NCBI RefSeq assembly: GCF_014208105.1
Contig: NZ_JACHMQ010000001.1
Span: 7,564,001 to 7,628,000 of the forward strand
Source: Actinomadura coerulea
GTDB lineage: Bacteria > Actinomycetota > Actinomycetes > Streptosporangiales > Streptosporangiaceae
Length of the DNA stretch: 64,000 nucleotides
Direction: 5' to 3'
Shown: piece after piece, positions 55,576-64,000 of the stretch
Layout of the letters: the number at the start of each line of letters is the position of its first letter
How positions within the stretch are numbered: the first letter of the stretch is position 1
The notes under the pieces: model-generated
Databases searched by the model: none
Told to the model about the DNA's origin: nothing
What the model saw: only the letters and a program-made list of their open reading frames with translations
Position numbers and translations under genes: made by a program

Positions 55576-57231
55576 TCACTTGGGGTCCATGCCGAGGAGC
55601 CTCTTCAGGAGGCCTCCCCGGCCGCCCGCCGCCTGCGTGGCCATGGACTGGCCGAACACCGGGTCCCCGGTGACGAACTGGAGGATCTCACGGAAGGTCA
55701 CGTCCAGGTCCGGGCCGATCTGCAGCGCGTTCAGCCGGCGGTTGTTGGCGGCCTGCGTCCACTCCAGATCCTCGGGGATCATGCCGACGAACCGCCAGCC
55801 GGGCATCAGGTCCATGACGTCCTCCGGGCTGCAGTCCACGTCGGCGCGGGCCCGGTTGAGGATGAGCGACAGCTTCTCGGGGTCCACACCGCCGCTCCGG
55901 GAGTGGCGCGGCATGGTGATCGCGCTGAGCCAGGCGCGTGCGGCCTCCAGCGTCACCCGGTTGGGCTCGACCGGGACCAGGATCGCGTCCGCCTCGGGCA
56001 GGACCAGGTCGGTGAACGTCATGTGGTAGAGCTCGGCGACGGGCGTGTCGACGAACACGAAGTCGAACGCCTGCCGCAGCACCGCGATGATCCGCCGGTA
56101 CAGCATCGCGTTGATCAGGGCCGGATCGGCCATGGTGATGTCCTGCGGTCCGAGCAGCGTGAACAGGTCGGCGTCCCCGATGTGCGCGAGATGGCTGCGC
56201 ACGTTCTCCGCCCTGAGCGATCCGTTGCTCCGGAGCATGTCGAGGATCGTCGGCGACTCCACGTTCAGGTACCGCGCGACGTCGGCCTGCTGGAAGTTGG
56301 TGTCGACCAGAGCGACCCTCCCGGGCCGGCCGGCCGCGTGCAGATGCCGGGCCGCGTAGACCGACAGGTTCACGGCCGTGGTGGTCTTGCCCACACCGCC
56401 CTTGGCGGAGGCGATGGCGATGACCCGTCCCAGCGCCGGGGCGGGCTCCTCGGCCCTGACCAGTGCGGTCGACGGAGCCTGCTGCGGCCCCGGCCATCCG
56501 TTCGAGACCGGCTGGGCCGGCATCGCGTCGTGGTCGTGCCCCGTCGCGGACTCCAGGGCCGGCTCGTCCCGGTTTCCCGGGACGGGCTGCTGCGCCGCGA
56601 CCCCCTGCTGTCCCTGTGCGGGCGCCGGCCACGGCTGGGAGCCGGGAGCCGGGGCTGAGGGCGCGGGCGGTCGGGCGGCCTGCGGCGGCACGGCACCGGG
56701 CGGCTGCGCGAACGAGGGCGGCTGCGCCGGGCTCTGGTTCCAGCCGCCGGCGGAGGTCTGGCCGGTGGCGGCGGGTTGCGCGGCGGGCGCCGGAGCCGGT
56801 GGCCGCCCGGCGGGTGGTGGGGCGGCAGGTGGCGGGGCGGCCGGTGGCGGGGCGGCCGGCGGGGCCGGGGGCTTGCCGGCGATGCCGAACAGCGCCAGCA
56901 GGTCCGACATCTTGAGCTGCCCGCCGATGACGTGGACGCCCGGTGCGAAGGCGTCGCCGCGTTCCGCGAAGTAGCCGTGCACGAGCACGGTGAACCCGCG
57001 GCCGGCGAGCCCGTTCGCCAGGACGGCCACGCCGGCGCCCGGGAGGTCCTCCACGAATCCCGGGGCGAACATGAAGGCGGCGGGGGAACCGACCCGACCG
57101 CTCTTGGACAGGTCGCGAAGTTCTGCCGCGGAGGCGGCGTCGTACACCGCGGAGAACCGGCCGGTCTCCCGCAAACTCCGGGCGACGCCCGGATCCCCCG
57201 CGACGACGAGGTTCGGCGCAGTTGCCATCAC
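55576..57231 (-). CDS. CpaE/TadZ-like MinD/ParA ATPase
   Basis: 551 residues (GTG 57231 or ATG 57228; GAGGA upstream). Residues 1-115 form a receiver-like domain (APNLVVAGDPGVARSL, VAVLANGLAGRGFTVLVHGY), then a Pro-rich linker to about 250, then a complete MinD/ParA domain: deviant Walker A IASAKGGVGKTTTAVNLS near 272, VALVDTNFQQADVARYL, DFVFVDTPVAE and LVPVEPNRVTLE. TadZ/CpaE proteins localise secretion or pilus machines. It is next to the CpaF-like gene and divergent from the second VirB4-like gene. In contrast to the MinD-like part fused to TcpE in locus 1, both lysines of the P-loop are kept. Confidence 0.88.
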   Translation of the reverse strand: MMATAPNLVVAGDPGVARSLRETGRFSAVYDAASAAELRDLSKSGRVGSPAAFMFAPGFVEDLPGAGVAVLANGLAGRGFTVLVHGYFAERGDAFAPGVHVIGGQLKMSDLLALFGIAGKPPAPPAAPPPAAPPPAAPPPAGRPPAPAPAAQPAATGQTSAGGWNQSPAQPPSFAQPPGAVPPQAARPPAPSAPAPGSQPWPAPAQGQQGVAAQQPVPGNRDEPALESATGHDHDAMPAQPVSNGWPGPQQAPSTALVRAEEPAPALGRVIAIASAKGGVGKTTTAVNLSVYAARHLHAAGRPGRVALVDTNFQQADVARYLNVESPTILDMLRSNGSLRAENVRSHLAHIGDADLFTLLGPQDITMADPALINAMLYRRIIAVLRQAFDFVFVDTPVAELYHMTFTDLVLPEADAILVPVEPNRVTLEAARAWLSAITMPRHSRSGGVDPEKLSLILNRARADVDCSPEDVMDLMPGWRFVGMIPEDLEWTQAANNRRLNALQIGPDLDVTFREILQFVTGDPVFGQSMATQAAGGRGGLLKRLLGMDPK

Positions 57232-57378
57232 TCAGTGTCCTCAGCGCTCTGGTTGTCACCCGGTCGGCGAAGCGGCCGGAATCTCTATTAGCGACTGTGC
57301 GGACAATGATGGATGCCGCCAGCCCCGGATGCCGGACTGTCTCCCTGAGAGCCAACACGACCAGGGAGATGACAGCAC

Positions 57379-59991
57379 ATGGTCAACCTGAGGGCGGCGC
57401 TCGGACGTCTCACCGGGACCAGCCGCGCAGGCCGTTCCGAGGCCGACACCGCCACCATGTGGACCACTCCTTACGCCTGGCGGACCGCCGACGGCGTCTA
57501 CGTCGGCTACAACGGCGAGGTGTGGATCTACCGCACCGTGCGCCTGTCGCCGATGAAGTGGGAGGACCCGGCGGAGCAGCTGTCCATGGCGGCGCCGCTG
57601 TCCCGGCTCCTGGGCGACCTCGGCCGGACGTCGCGGCAGCCGGTGGGCGGTCTGGCGACCCTGTCCAACAACCGCAACATCCACCTGGTCTCGATCACTT
57701 GGGACGACCTCGTCACCCCGCCGAAGGAGAACACCGACGAGCTCCGCGCCTACCAGGCCGAGGCCTTCGGCTTCCTGGCCCCGAAGCGCGTCCTGTTCGT
57801 CGGCGTGCAGCTCCGGTCGTCGCTCATGGACAAGACGTCCCGCGCCGGCAAGGGCTCGCAGGGCGGCATGGGGACGATCAAGGCCTTGACCGACCTGGTC
57901 AAGGACTCCATGGCCGACGACGTCCCCGACCTGTCCGACTATCAGAAGGACATGGAGCACATCGTCTCCATCTTCAAGCGGGCGGACGCGCAGGAGCCGA
58001 CCCGGCAGGAGCTCGACCAGCTGGAGTCCTGGTACAACCTCGGGCGGGGCCCGGACGCGGTGATCGAGGAGATGCCGACCCGGCTCGACGTCACCGGCAT
58101 CGGCGAGCTGGAGATGGCCGCCGTCATGCGGTTCGACCAGCCGATCATGCCGTCCCCCGACGCCCAGTGGGCGCTGGACGTGATCAGCCACCCCGGCGAC
58201 GCCCCGCACGTCATCTCGATCAGGGCCGAGCTCGAACCCGCGAACCTGACGCGGGCGAGGGCCCGCCGGGCGCAGCGCCGGATCATGTCCAACATGGAGG
58301 AGGAGCGCAAGACCCAGGACCTGGAGAAGGTCGAGCTCTCCCAGACCTTCCAGCAGGCCAAGGAGGTCGAGGACTACCTCGCGACCTCCAACCAGCCCAT
58401 GCTGGCCCGGTGCAGCTTCATCATGGCGCGGGAGATGACCGACGCCACCGAGACCTACATGGAGTTCCTGGCCCAGTACTACGGGATCCAGATGAAGGCG
58501 CTGGAGCACCGCCAGATCCAGGCGCTGGAGGAGACCCTGCCCTGCTCCTCCGTCCGGGTGAACCCGTTCTTGCAGGACGTCAACGTGCCGATGGTCTCGC
58601 ACGCCGGGCTCCAGGCGTTCTCCGACCTCGGTGACGACCTCGGCGTCTACGGCGGGCTCATCGACCCGGACGGCACGCCGTTCTTCGTCGACCCCCTCGG
58701 CGCTCCCCGCAAGAACCTGCCGCCGGTCTTCGGGATCTTCGGGGACCCGGGCAGCGGCAAGACCTTCTTCGCCCAGTCCGTCGCCACCCAGTCCGCGCTG
58801 AACGGCCTGCCGGTGATCTTCGTGAACCCGAAGGGCGGCGACTCCCTCTACGGGATGGTGGACTACGTCCAGCGGATGGGGATCCCCGCCGGCCGGGTGT
58901 CGATGTCGGCGCTGGAGGAGTCGCCCGGGGCCTTCGACCCGTTCCGGTACGCGCCGCCGACGATCGCGGCCGAGATCGCGAACGTGCACATCCTGTCCGC
59001 GCTGGACGACTCCCGCGACGGGCTCTCGCTGTCGGAGCGGCTCGCGCTCGGCTCCGGGCTGAAGCGCGGGGCGCTCAACGGCGCGCGCTGCGTCTGGGAC
59101 GCCCTGAAGTACGTTCCCGGCGACGACGCGGAGCGGGTGCGCAGCCTGGTGGAGCAGCAGATGGAGGCGTCGTCGATGTTCTCCCTCGGCATCGCCCTCC
59201 AGCCGCTGCCCCGCCTGGACATGTCGCAGCGGCTCACGCTGGTCGACTTCGACCGCGAGCTCGGCCTGCCGGAGGGCAAGACGCCGAGCGAGTACTCGGT
59301 GTCGGAGCGCATCGCGCTGGCGGCGGTGCGCCTGGTCATCCGCGCCTCGCTGGAGATCCTCATCGCCAACCGCTCGGGCGTGCTGATCGTGGACGAGGCG
59401 TGGACCTTCCTCTCGCAGGCCGAGGGCCTGGCCTCGCTGCAGCGCATCTCGCGTGAGGGCCGGTCGCTGAACATCATGCCGGTGTTCCTCACCCAGCGGA
59501 TCGCGGACGTGGTCACCAAGGACCTGGAGTCCTACCTGAGCCGGGTGCTGGTGCTGAAGCTGAACGAGAAGCGCGAGGCGGAGACGGCGCTGCGGCTGTG
59601 CGGCCTCGACCCGACCTCCGAGCGGCTCTCGCAGATCCGCGAGTTCGGCCCGCTGCCGGCCGAGGACGGCAAGCCCGCGCGCTGGGCGCGCGGCATCTTC
59701 CGCGACCTGTTCGGACGGCACGCCCAGGTCGTCCTCGGCCCCACGCCGCCCGAGGCCGCGCAGGCGTACAGCACGAACCCGGAGGACCGCCGCAAGCGCG
59801 AGGAGGCCCGCAGGGAGCGCGAGGAGGCCGAACGGGCCGAGTACGAGGCGGCCGTCGCCGCAGCCGCGCGGATGAAGGATCCCGGCGCGACCGCGCCGCC
59901 GGGGCAGAACGGCGCGGCCCCGGCCCCGGGGCACGACATCAGCGCCGGCCCGCCGCAGACGGGGGAGGAGAACCCATGGCTCGTCGGCTGA
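57379..59991 (+). CDS. VirB4-like type IV secretion ATPase (locus 2)
   Basis: 870 residues, ATG 57379 with AGGGAGA about ten bases upstream. N-terminal VirB4-type region (about 1-430), motor with Walker A IFGDPGSGKTFFAQS near residue 455, Walker B GVLIVDEAW near 670, and VFLTQRIADVV. A charged helical stretch (RKREEARREREEAERAEYE at about 805-830) and Pro/Gly tail follow. No fusion to other domains. It powers locus 2, with a large VirB6-like protein overlapping by 16 bases next. Confidence 0.9.
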   Translation: MVNLRAALGRLTGTSRAGRSEADTATMWTTPYAWRTADGVYVGYNGEVWIYRTVRLSPMKWEDPAEQLSMAAPLSRLLGDLGRTSRQPVGGLATLSNNRNIHLVSITWDDLVTPPKENTDELRAYQAEAFGFLAPKRVLFVGVQLRSSLMDKTSRAGKGSQGGMGTIKALTDLVKDSMADDVPDLSDYQKDMEHIVSIFKRADAQEPTRQELDQLESWYNLGRGPDAVIEEMPTRLDVTGIGELEMAAVMRFDQPIMPSPDAQWALDVISHPGDAPHVISIRAELEPANLTRARARRAQRRIMSNMEEERKTQDLEKVELSQTFQQAKEVEDYLATSNQPMLARCSFIMAREMTDATETYMEFLAQYYGIQMKALEHRQIQALEETLPCSSVRVNPFLQDVNVPMVSHAGLQAFSDLGDDLGVYGGLIDPDGTPFFVDPLGAPRKNLPPVFGIFGDPGSGKTFFAQSVATQSALNGLPVIFVNPKGGDSLYGMVDYVQRMGIPAGRVSMSALEESPGAFDPFRYAPPTIAAEIANVHILSALDDSRDGLSLSERLALGSGLKRGALNGARCVWDALKYVPGDDAERVRSLVEQQMEASSMFSLGIALQPLPRLDMSQRLTLVDFDRELGLPEGKTPSEYSVSERIALAAVRLVIRASLEILIANRSGVLIVDEAWTFLSQAEGLASLQRISREGRSLNIMPVFLTQRIADVVTKDLESYLSRVLVLKLNEKREAETALRLCGLDPTSERLSQIREFGPLPAEDGKPARWARGIFRDLFGRHAQVVLGPTPPEAAQAYSTNPEDRRKREEARREREEAERAEYEAAVAAAARMKDPGATAPPGQNGAAPAPGHDISAGPPQTGEENPWLVG

Positions 59992-62900
59992 GGCCCGGCA
60001 CGGCCCGCAGCGGCGACCCGCGGAAGCGGAGCCGTTCCGGCCAGGCGGAGCCGGGCGGCGCGAAGGCGGCACCCCCGCGCCCACGCCGCGGACTCCAGCT
60101 GCTGGTGTGGGCACTGGCGCTCACCGTCTTCGGCGGTCTCGCGCTGCTCTCCGGACAGACCGAGGGCTTCGGATCCGGCGGCCGGCCGCCGAACGCCGCC
60201 GCGCCCGCCGCGCCCGCCGCGCCCGCCGCGCGCGTCGCGGCGCCCGCGCCCGCCGCCTCCTCAGCGCCCGCTTCCACCCTGCCCGCCAATTCCACAGTGC
60301 CCGTCTATAACACCGTGCCCGGCGTGTCCTCCGCGCCGGTGGCGCAGACCGGAGCGGGCGTCGGCGGGCGCCTGCTCGCGGCGGCCCCGGACGACCAGCC
60401 CACCTACGACATCAACCGGGACGCCTGCGAGGCCTACAGCGAGGCGAGGGACTTCCTGCCGCTGCACCGGTGGACGTCCTTCGAGCTCTTCGTGGTGGAC
60501 AACGCCCGGATCTTCAAGACCCAGCGGTTCGTCTCGATGATCGCCAGCCTGATGTTCATGGCGGGAGGGCTCTGCTGGCGGATCATCGGCTCGCTGATGG
60601 GATTCGGCTACTCGTTCGACATGATCTGCCGGGCGGCGGATCCGATCAACTCGGTCGTGCGCACCTTCTCGCTGTACGCGGCCTGGTTCCTGATCCCCTC
60701 GTGGATCTTCGTCATGGCGGCGGTGTTCCGGCGCTGGTCCAGCAGCGGCCACCGCCGGGGGCCCGCGGCCGCGATGCGCCTGGTCATGGTGTTCCTGGCG
60801 GCGAACGGGTTGATCTTCTTCATCGGCGACCAGGCCGACAAGCACCAGGACAACCCGACGGCGGCGTACACGACGCCGTGGATGGCCGCGACCGTCCAGG
60901 GCTGGTTCACCACCGCGGCGGACTCGCTCTACAACCTGCAGAAGATAGGCAGGATCAACGACGGCACGGACAACAATCCGGTGTTCTATGACGGCCATCC
61001 GGACGGCGGAGCGGGCGCGGTCACCTGCGCGAAGTTCGACGACAAGCTCAACGACGAGTACATGGCCCGGAACAAGGACACCTCACTCGCCAGTGGAAAA
61101 CAGGCGATGGTGCAGGTGAGCAAGATGTGGGAGATCTCGCTCGTCCGTTCCTGGCAGGCCGCGCAGTTCGGTGAGGGCACGAAGCAGTTCCCCTCGCCTG
61201 CCCACGCGTCCTGCCGCTGGCTCGAGGCCAACGCCGACGTGAGCACCGAGAACAAGCTGGAGGCCTACGACCTGGCGACCGGCCACGGCAAGGGCACCAC
61301 CACGTCGAACTCGGCCCGCGGGTACTTCATCGACCCCGCCGCGGACGAGCAGATGATCATGATCGCCTGGGGTGCCTGCAAGGCCAACGACGACGGGCTC
61401 GGCAGCGCCCACACGATCCCGCAGTGGGACAAGGCCACCGACACCAAGGACAAGGCGAAGGCCTGCGAGAAGCTCTACAGCAACGTCACCTACGAGGACG
61501 ACAAGAGCGGGACGCAGTTCAGCGTCGCCGGTATCGACGTGCTCTGCTTCCTCTGCGACAACGGCACGATGGGCACGTTCTACTTCAACGGTGACGACGA
61601 GCTCAAGGACAAGCTGGGGAACTGCTACGCGAGCGAGCCCGCCTGCCAGGCCGACTGGAACTTCGTCAGCGCCTGGCTGGGCAAGAACCAGGCCCAGCGG
61701 CTCACCCAGGGCCTGCTGTCGATGATCGTCGCCTTCGTCTTCCTGTTCGTCATGGGACCAATGGCGATCGGTATGACAGTGTCCAGTGTGGGTTTGGCAG
61801 GACTTGTCATGATATTGCCATTGACATTGCTGCTCATAGGAGCGGGCCTGCCGCAAGGGATGAGACTGCTCAAACTCACCGGAGCGGCGGCGGCGGGTGA
61901 CGCCCTCTTCACCCTTGCCCTGACGTTCCTGACCATGCTCACCGATACGACGTACCAGGCCATCGAGGCGACCACCAAGGACGGCACGCCGAACTTCTTC
62001 CAGCAGGTCGCGCAGGGCGCGGCCCCCCTGGTGGCGCTGTTCCTGTTCAAGAAGATCAGCAAGATCCTGAGCCTGGGGGACATCTCCTCCACCTCGGGGG
62101 CCACGGGGTTCGCCTCGGCCATCGTGCTGCGGGGCAGCGGTGACCGGAGGCTGTCGCGCAACGCGGGCCAGCAGGTGTCCCAGCGCCTCGGCCGCCTCGG
62201 CGTGGGCAAGATGCGGCTGGCCGCGCTGGACGAGCGGTCGCTGCAGCGGCGCATGCTCAACAACCGCGCGACGAGGGCGGTCGCCGGCGCGGCGAAGAAG
62301 GGGGCGCAGCGAGCCACCCGCCCGATCACCGACTGGGCGAAGGACAAGTACGACGGCGGCCGCGCGAAGCTCCAGAACGGTGTGAACGCCCTGCAGCGCA
62401 AGGCCGCGTCCGGGTCGCCCGCGCAGCGCGCGGCCGCGTACGCCGGGCTGACCGCGGGTCTGGCCGGCCTGACGATGGTGGCGCCGCCGGCGGTGCTGGC
62501 GACGCTGCCGCTGATGGCCTTCACCGGCTCCGCGGCGGCCGGGCGCGGCATCCAGGCCGGCGTCAACGGGATCAGGGGCGTGCGCTCCGGAGCCGGCGGC
62601 GAAGGGACGGGCATGGACGCGATCTCCGCGGCGGGCATGCCCACGGCGAACAGCGCCCGGACGGGCCTGCGGCAGGCCGACGACTGGCATCGCAACATCA
62701 TCCGCGTCAGCGACTCCGAGGAGCAGCGGCGGCTGATGGGCGAACACGCCGAGGAGGGCCTGAACATGCTGCGGGCCCGGCAGTGGGGCCAGGGGCAGCC
62801 CGGCGGGCTCCACCCGGAGTTCACCGGATTCGTCAACGACGAGGAGAAGATGCGGGCGCTCGCCGACGCGGCGAGCGCGATGGGCCTGAACGCCAGCCAG

Positions 62901-64000
62901 CTCCAGGTCAGCAACCAGGGGCTGCTCGCCCCCAACGTCGAGTTCGCGAACGGCCGGCCCCAGGGCATCACCGCCGAGCAGCTGGGCATGATGCCGCACC
63001 TGTTCCTGCCCGCTCGCGACCGGCGGCCCCAGATGACCGCCGACGGGGTTCTGGAGAACCAGGACCAGCAGATCGCCCGGATGACGGCGCAGCTCAGGGA
63101 ACGCGGCTACGTCACCGACGAAGGCGAGATCGTCAACGTCCTGGAGGCCCACGGGTTCGACACGCGCCTTCCCGAGGTGAAGGTGCGGGTGGAGCGCTGG
63201 CTCGACGGGGGCAAGGACGAGGAGCTCTCCCGCATCAGCATCGCTCCCCGCCGGGGAGAGGTCGCCGCCGTGGAGGCCGCCCGGGAGTGGGCCAGCGACG
63301 TCGACATGCCGGCCCCCGACATCCGCCAGCGGCGCGACCTGGACGCGGTGAGCGGCGTGATGACCGCCGCGCGGAGCGAGATCGGAGACTTCAACAGGAT
63401 CCGCATCGAGATGCCGGACGGCACCTTCGCGTCGGCCGGCAACCTCCAGCGCCAGCTCGAAGGGGAGATCCGCTCCATGGTGAGCGTCGCCATGGAGACC
63501 AAGAACCTGCACGACACGATGAACGCGGGAACGATCACCGGGGAGTTCTTCGGAGCGGAGTACGCCCGGCTCACCCAGATGCAGCAGGAGGCCGCCCAGC
63601 AGGTCGACAGGCTGAGCGCCATGTTCCGGGACGCGGTCGACGCGTCCCGTTCGGCGCGCGGCGTCTGCGAACTGCGGGTGCAGATGGCCGATCCGAACAG
63701 CATGATCGACGCCGATGAGCTGACGCGGCTCGCCGACCAGATCACCAAGAGCAACCAGCAGGCGCAGCAGCAGGTGCACCAGGAGATCGACAGGCTGGTC
63801 GGCGCCATCTCCCAGCGGCCGACCGACTCGGGGGCCGCGGCGGGGATCCTCCGCAGCCTCGACGAGTTGCGGGACGTGTTCGACCGGGAGGGCCGCGGTG
63901 AACGCTCGGAGAACCAGGCGGTGATCGACCGGCTGAGCGACCTGGAGCGGTCGCTCCAGGACAGCAGGCGGATGACCCAGGTCGACCCACGGCTGGCGGC
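59976..64000 (+). CDS. Large polytopic VirB6/TrbL-like secretion protein, cut by the window end
   Basis: Open from ATG 59976 (GGGGGAGGAG five bases upstream) to the window end, at least 1,341 codons; the 3' end is missing. Seen in order: signal-like helix (about 33-53), an Ala/Pro linker, three or more helices at about 180-285 (RFVSMIASLMFMAGGLCW, FLIPSWIFVMAAVF, LVMVFLAANGLIFFIG), an external Cys-rich part of about 250 residues (WGACKAND, VLCFLCDNG, NCYASEPAC), a second helix group at about 575-660, then a long charged, partly coiled-coil cytoplasmic tail. It fits a VirB6-type pore protein with extra large domains; the C-terminal function is unknown. Confidence 0.85.
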   Translation, partial: MARRLRPGTARSGDPRKRSRSGQAEPGGAKAAPPRPRRGLQLLVWALALTVFGGLALLSGQTEGFGSGGRPPNAAAPAAPAAPAARVAAPAPAASSAPASTLPANSTVPVYNTVPGVSSAPVAQTGAGVGGRLLAAAPDDQPTYDINRDACEAYSEARDFLPLHRWTSFELFVVDNARIFKTQRFVSMIASLMFMAGGLCWRIIGSLMGFGYSFDMICRAADPINSVVRTFSLYAAWFLIPSWIFVMAAVFRRWSSSGHRRGPAAAMRLVMVFLAANGLIFFIGDQADKHQDNPTAAYTTPWMAATVQGWFTTAADSLYNLQKIGRINDGTDNNPVFYDGHPDGGAGAVTCAKFDDKLNDEYMARNKDTSLASGKQAMVQVSKMWEISLVRSWQAAQFGEGTKQFPSPAHASCRWLEANADVSTENKLEAYDLATGHGKGTTTSNSARGYFIDPAADEQMIMIAWGACKANDDGLGSAHTIPQWDKATDTKDKAKACEKLYSNVTYEDDKSGTQFSVAGIDVLCFLCDNGTMGTFYFNGDDELKDKLGNCYASEPACQADWNFVSAWLGKNQAQRLTQGLLSMIVAFVFLFVMGPMAIGMTVSSVGLAGLVMILPLTLLLIGAGLPQGMRLLKLTGAAAAGDALFTLALTFLTMLTDTTYQAIEATTKDGTPNFFQQVAQGAAPLVALFLFKKISKILSLGDISSTSGATGFASAIVLRGSGDRRLSRNAGQQVSQRLGRLGVGKMRLAALDERSLQRRMLNNRATRAVAGAAKKGAQRATRPITDWAKDKYDGGRAKLQNGVNALQRKAASGSPAQRAAAYAGLTAGLAGLTMVAPPAVLATLPLMAFTGSAAAGRGIQAGVNGIRGVRSGAGGEGTGMDAISAAGMPTANSARTGLRQADDWHRNIIRVSDSEEQRRLMGEHAEEGLNMLRARQWGQGQPGGLHPEFTGFVNDEEKMRALADAASAMGLNASQLQVSNQGLLAPNVEFANGRPQGITAEQLGMMPHLFLPARDRRPQMTADGVLENQDQQIARMTAQLRERGYVTDEGEIVNVLEAHGFDTRLPEVKVRVERWLDGGKDEELSRISIAPRRGEVAAVEAAREWASDVDMPAPDIRQRRDLDAVSGVMTAARSEIGDFNRIRIEMPDGTFASAGNLQRQLEGEIRSMVSVAMETKNLHDTMNAGTITGEFFGAEYARLTQMQQEAAQQVDRLSAMFRDAVDASRSARGVCELRVQMADPNSMIDADELTRLADQITKSNQQAQQQVHQEIDRLVGAISQRPTDSGAAAGILRSLDELRDVFDREGRGERSENQAVIDRLSDLERSLQDSRRMTQVDPRLA

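Noticed and set aside
62783-63718. 311-codon plus-strand frame inside the VirB6-like gene
   Set aside because: It is out of phase with the long open frame from 59976, and its product is Arg/Gly/Pro-rich with no known motif.
61083-63779. 898-codon minus-strand frame at the window end
   Set aside because: Shadow of the plus-strand VirB6-like gene; its product is His/Arg/Leu-rich and repetitive.

Overview
The window is chromosomal DNA from a very GC-rich actinomycete. Codon use, leaderless starts and the neighbour set (PhoH, DUF1707, DUF4245, DUF6542 and a Z-farnesyl-diphosphate-synthase-type prenyltransferase) point to a filamentous order such as Streptosporangiales. A Thermomonosporaceae/Actinomadura-like host is my best guess but is not proven. 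No tRNA, rRNA, CRISPR array, integrase, transposase or relaxase was recognised.

Bases 1-26,550 are mostly housekeeping. They hold a short-chain cis-prenyltransferase, PIN-PhoH, a membrane-anchored transglycosylase, class II and class I fumarases with a Ser/Thr kinase between them, and an EamA exporter divergent from a MocR regulator. A DrrAB-like ABC exporter, DUF1707, GlpX divergent from TetR, DUF4245, XseAB, MarR with an MFS pump, IspH, DUF6542, RmuC and YchF follow. The MFS pump gene carries a striking in-frame triple repeat.

Bases 26,900-37,830 form a type IV secretion/conjugation-like operon (locus 1), all on the plus strand. In order it has a TcpC/VirB8-like protein, a 24-codon mini-ORF, a TcpE-like protein fused to a degenerate MinD-like domain and a 57-residue ORF joined to both neighbours by ATGA overlaps. 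A VirB4-like ATPase, a TrbL/VirB6-like channel, a second small membrane-anchored protein and a VirB1-like transglycosylase-NlpC/P60 protein complete it.

Bases 38,000-42,700 return to chromosomal genes: Mut7-C, NUDIX, an NlpC/P60 endopeptidase under a clear c-di-AMP (ydaO-type) riboswitch, and TypA/BipA.

Bases 42,693-50,691 (minus strand) form a compact six-gene operon: DUF4282 membrane protein, Ser/Thr kinase with C-terminal membrane segments, coiled-coil protein, ClpB-like AAA+ ATPase, small radical-SAM enzyme, and an FHA protein with two zinc ribbons. Most junctions overlap. I do not recognise this as a described system; it is the best candidate for an undescribed phospho-signalling or conflict module.

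Bases 50,880-64,000 hold a second secretion-like locus (locus 2). It has three proteins of unknown role (one with a primase-type zinc ribbon but no primase core), a CpaF/VirB11-like protein that lacks its P-loop, and a CpaE/MinD-like ATPase. A second VirB4-like ATPase and a very large polytopic VirB6-like protein that runs off the window end complete it. The two loci lack a visible relaxase and VirD4 coupling protein, so a domesticated export machine is as plausible as a conjugative one.
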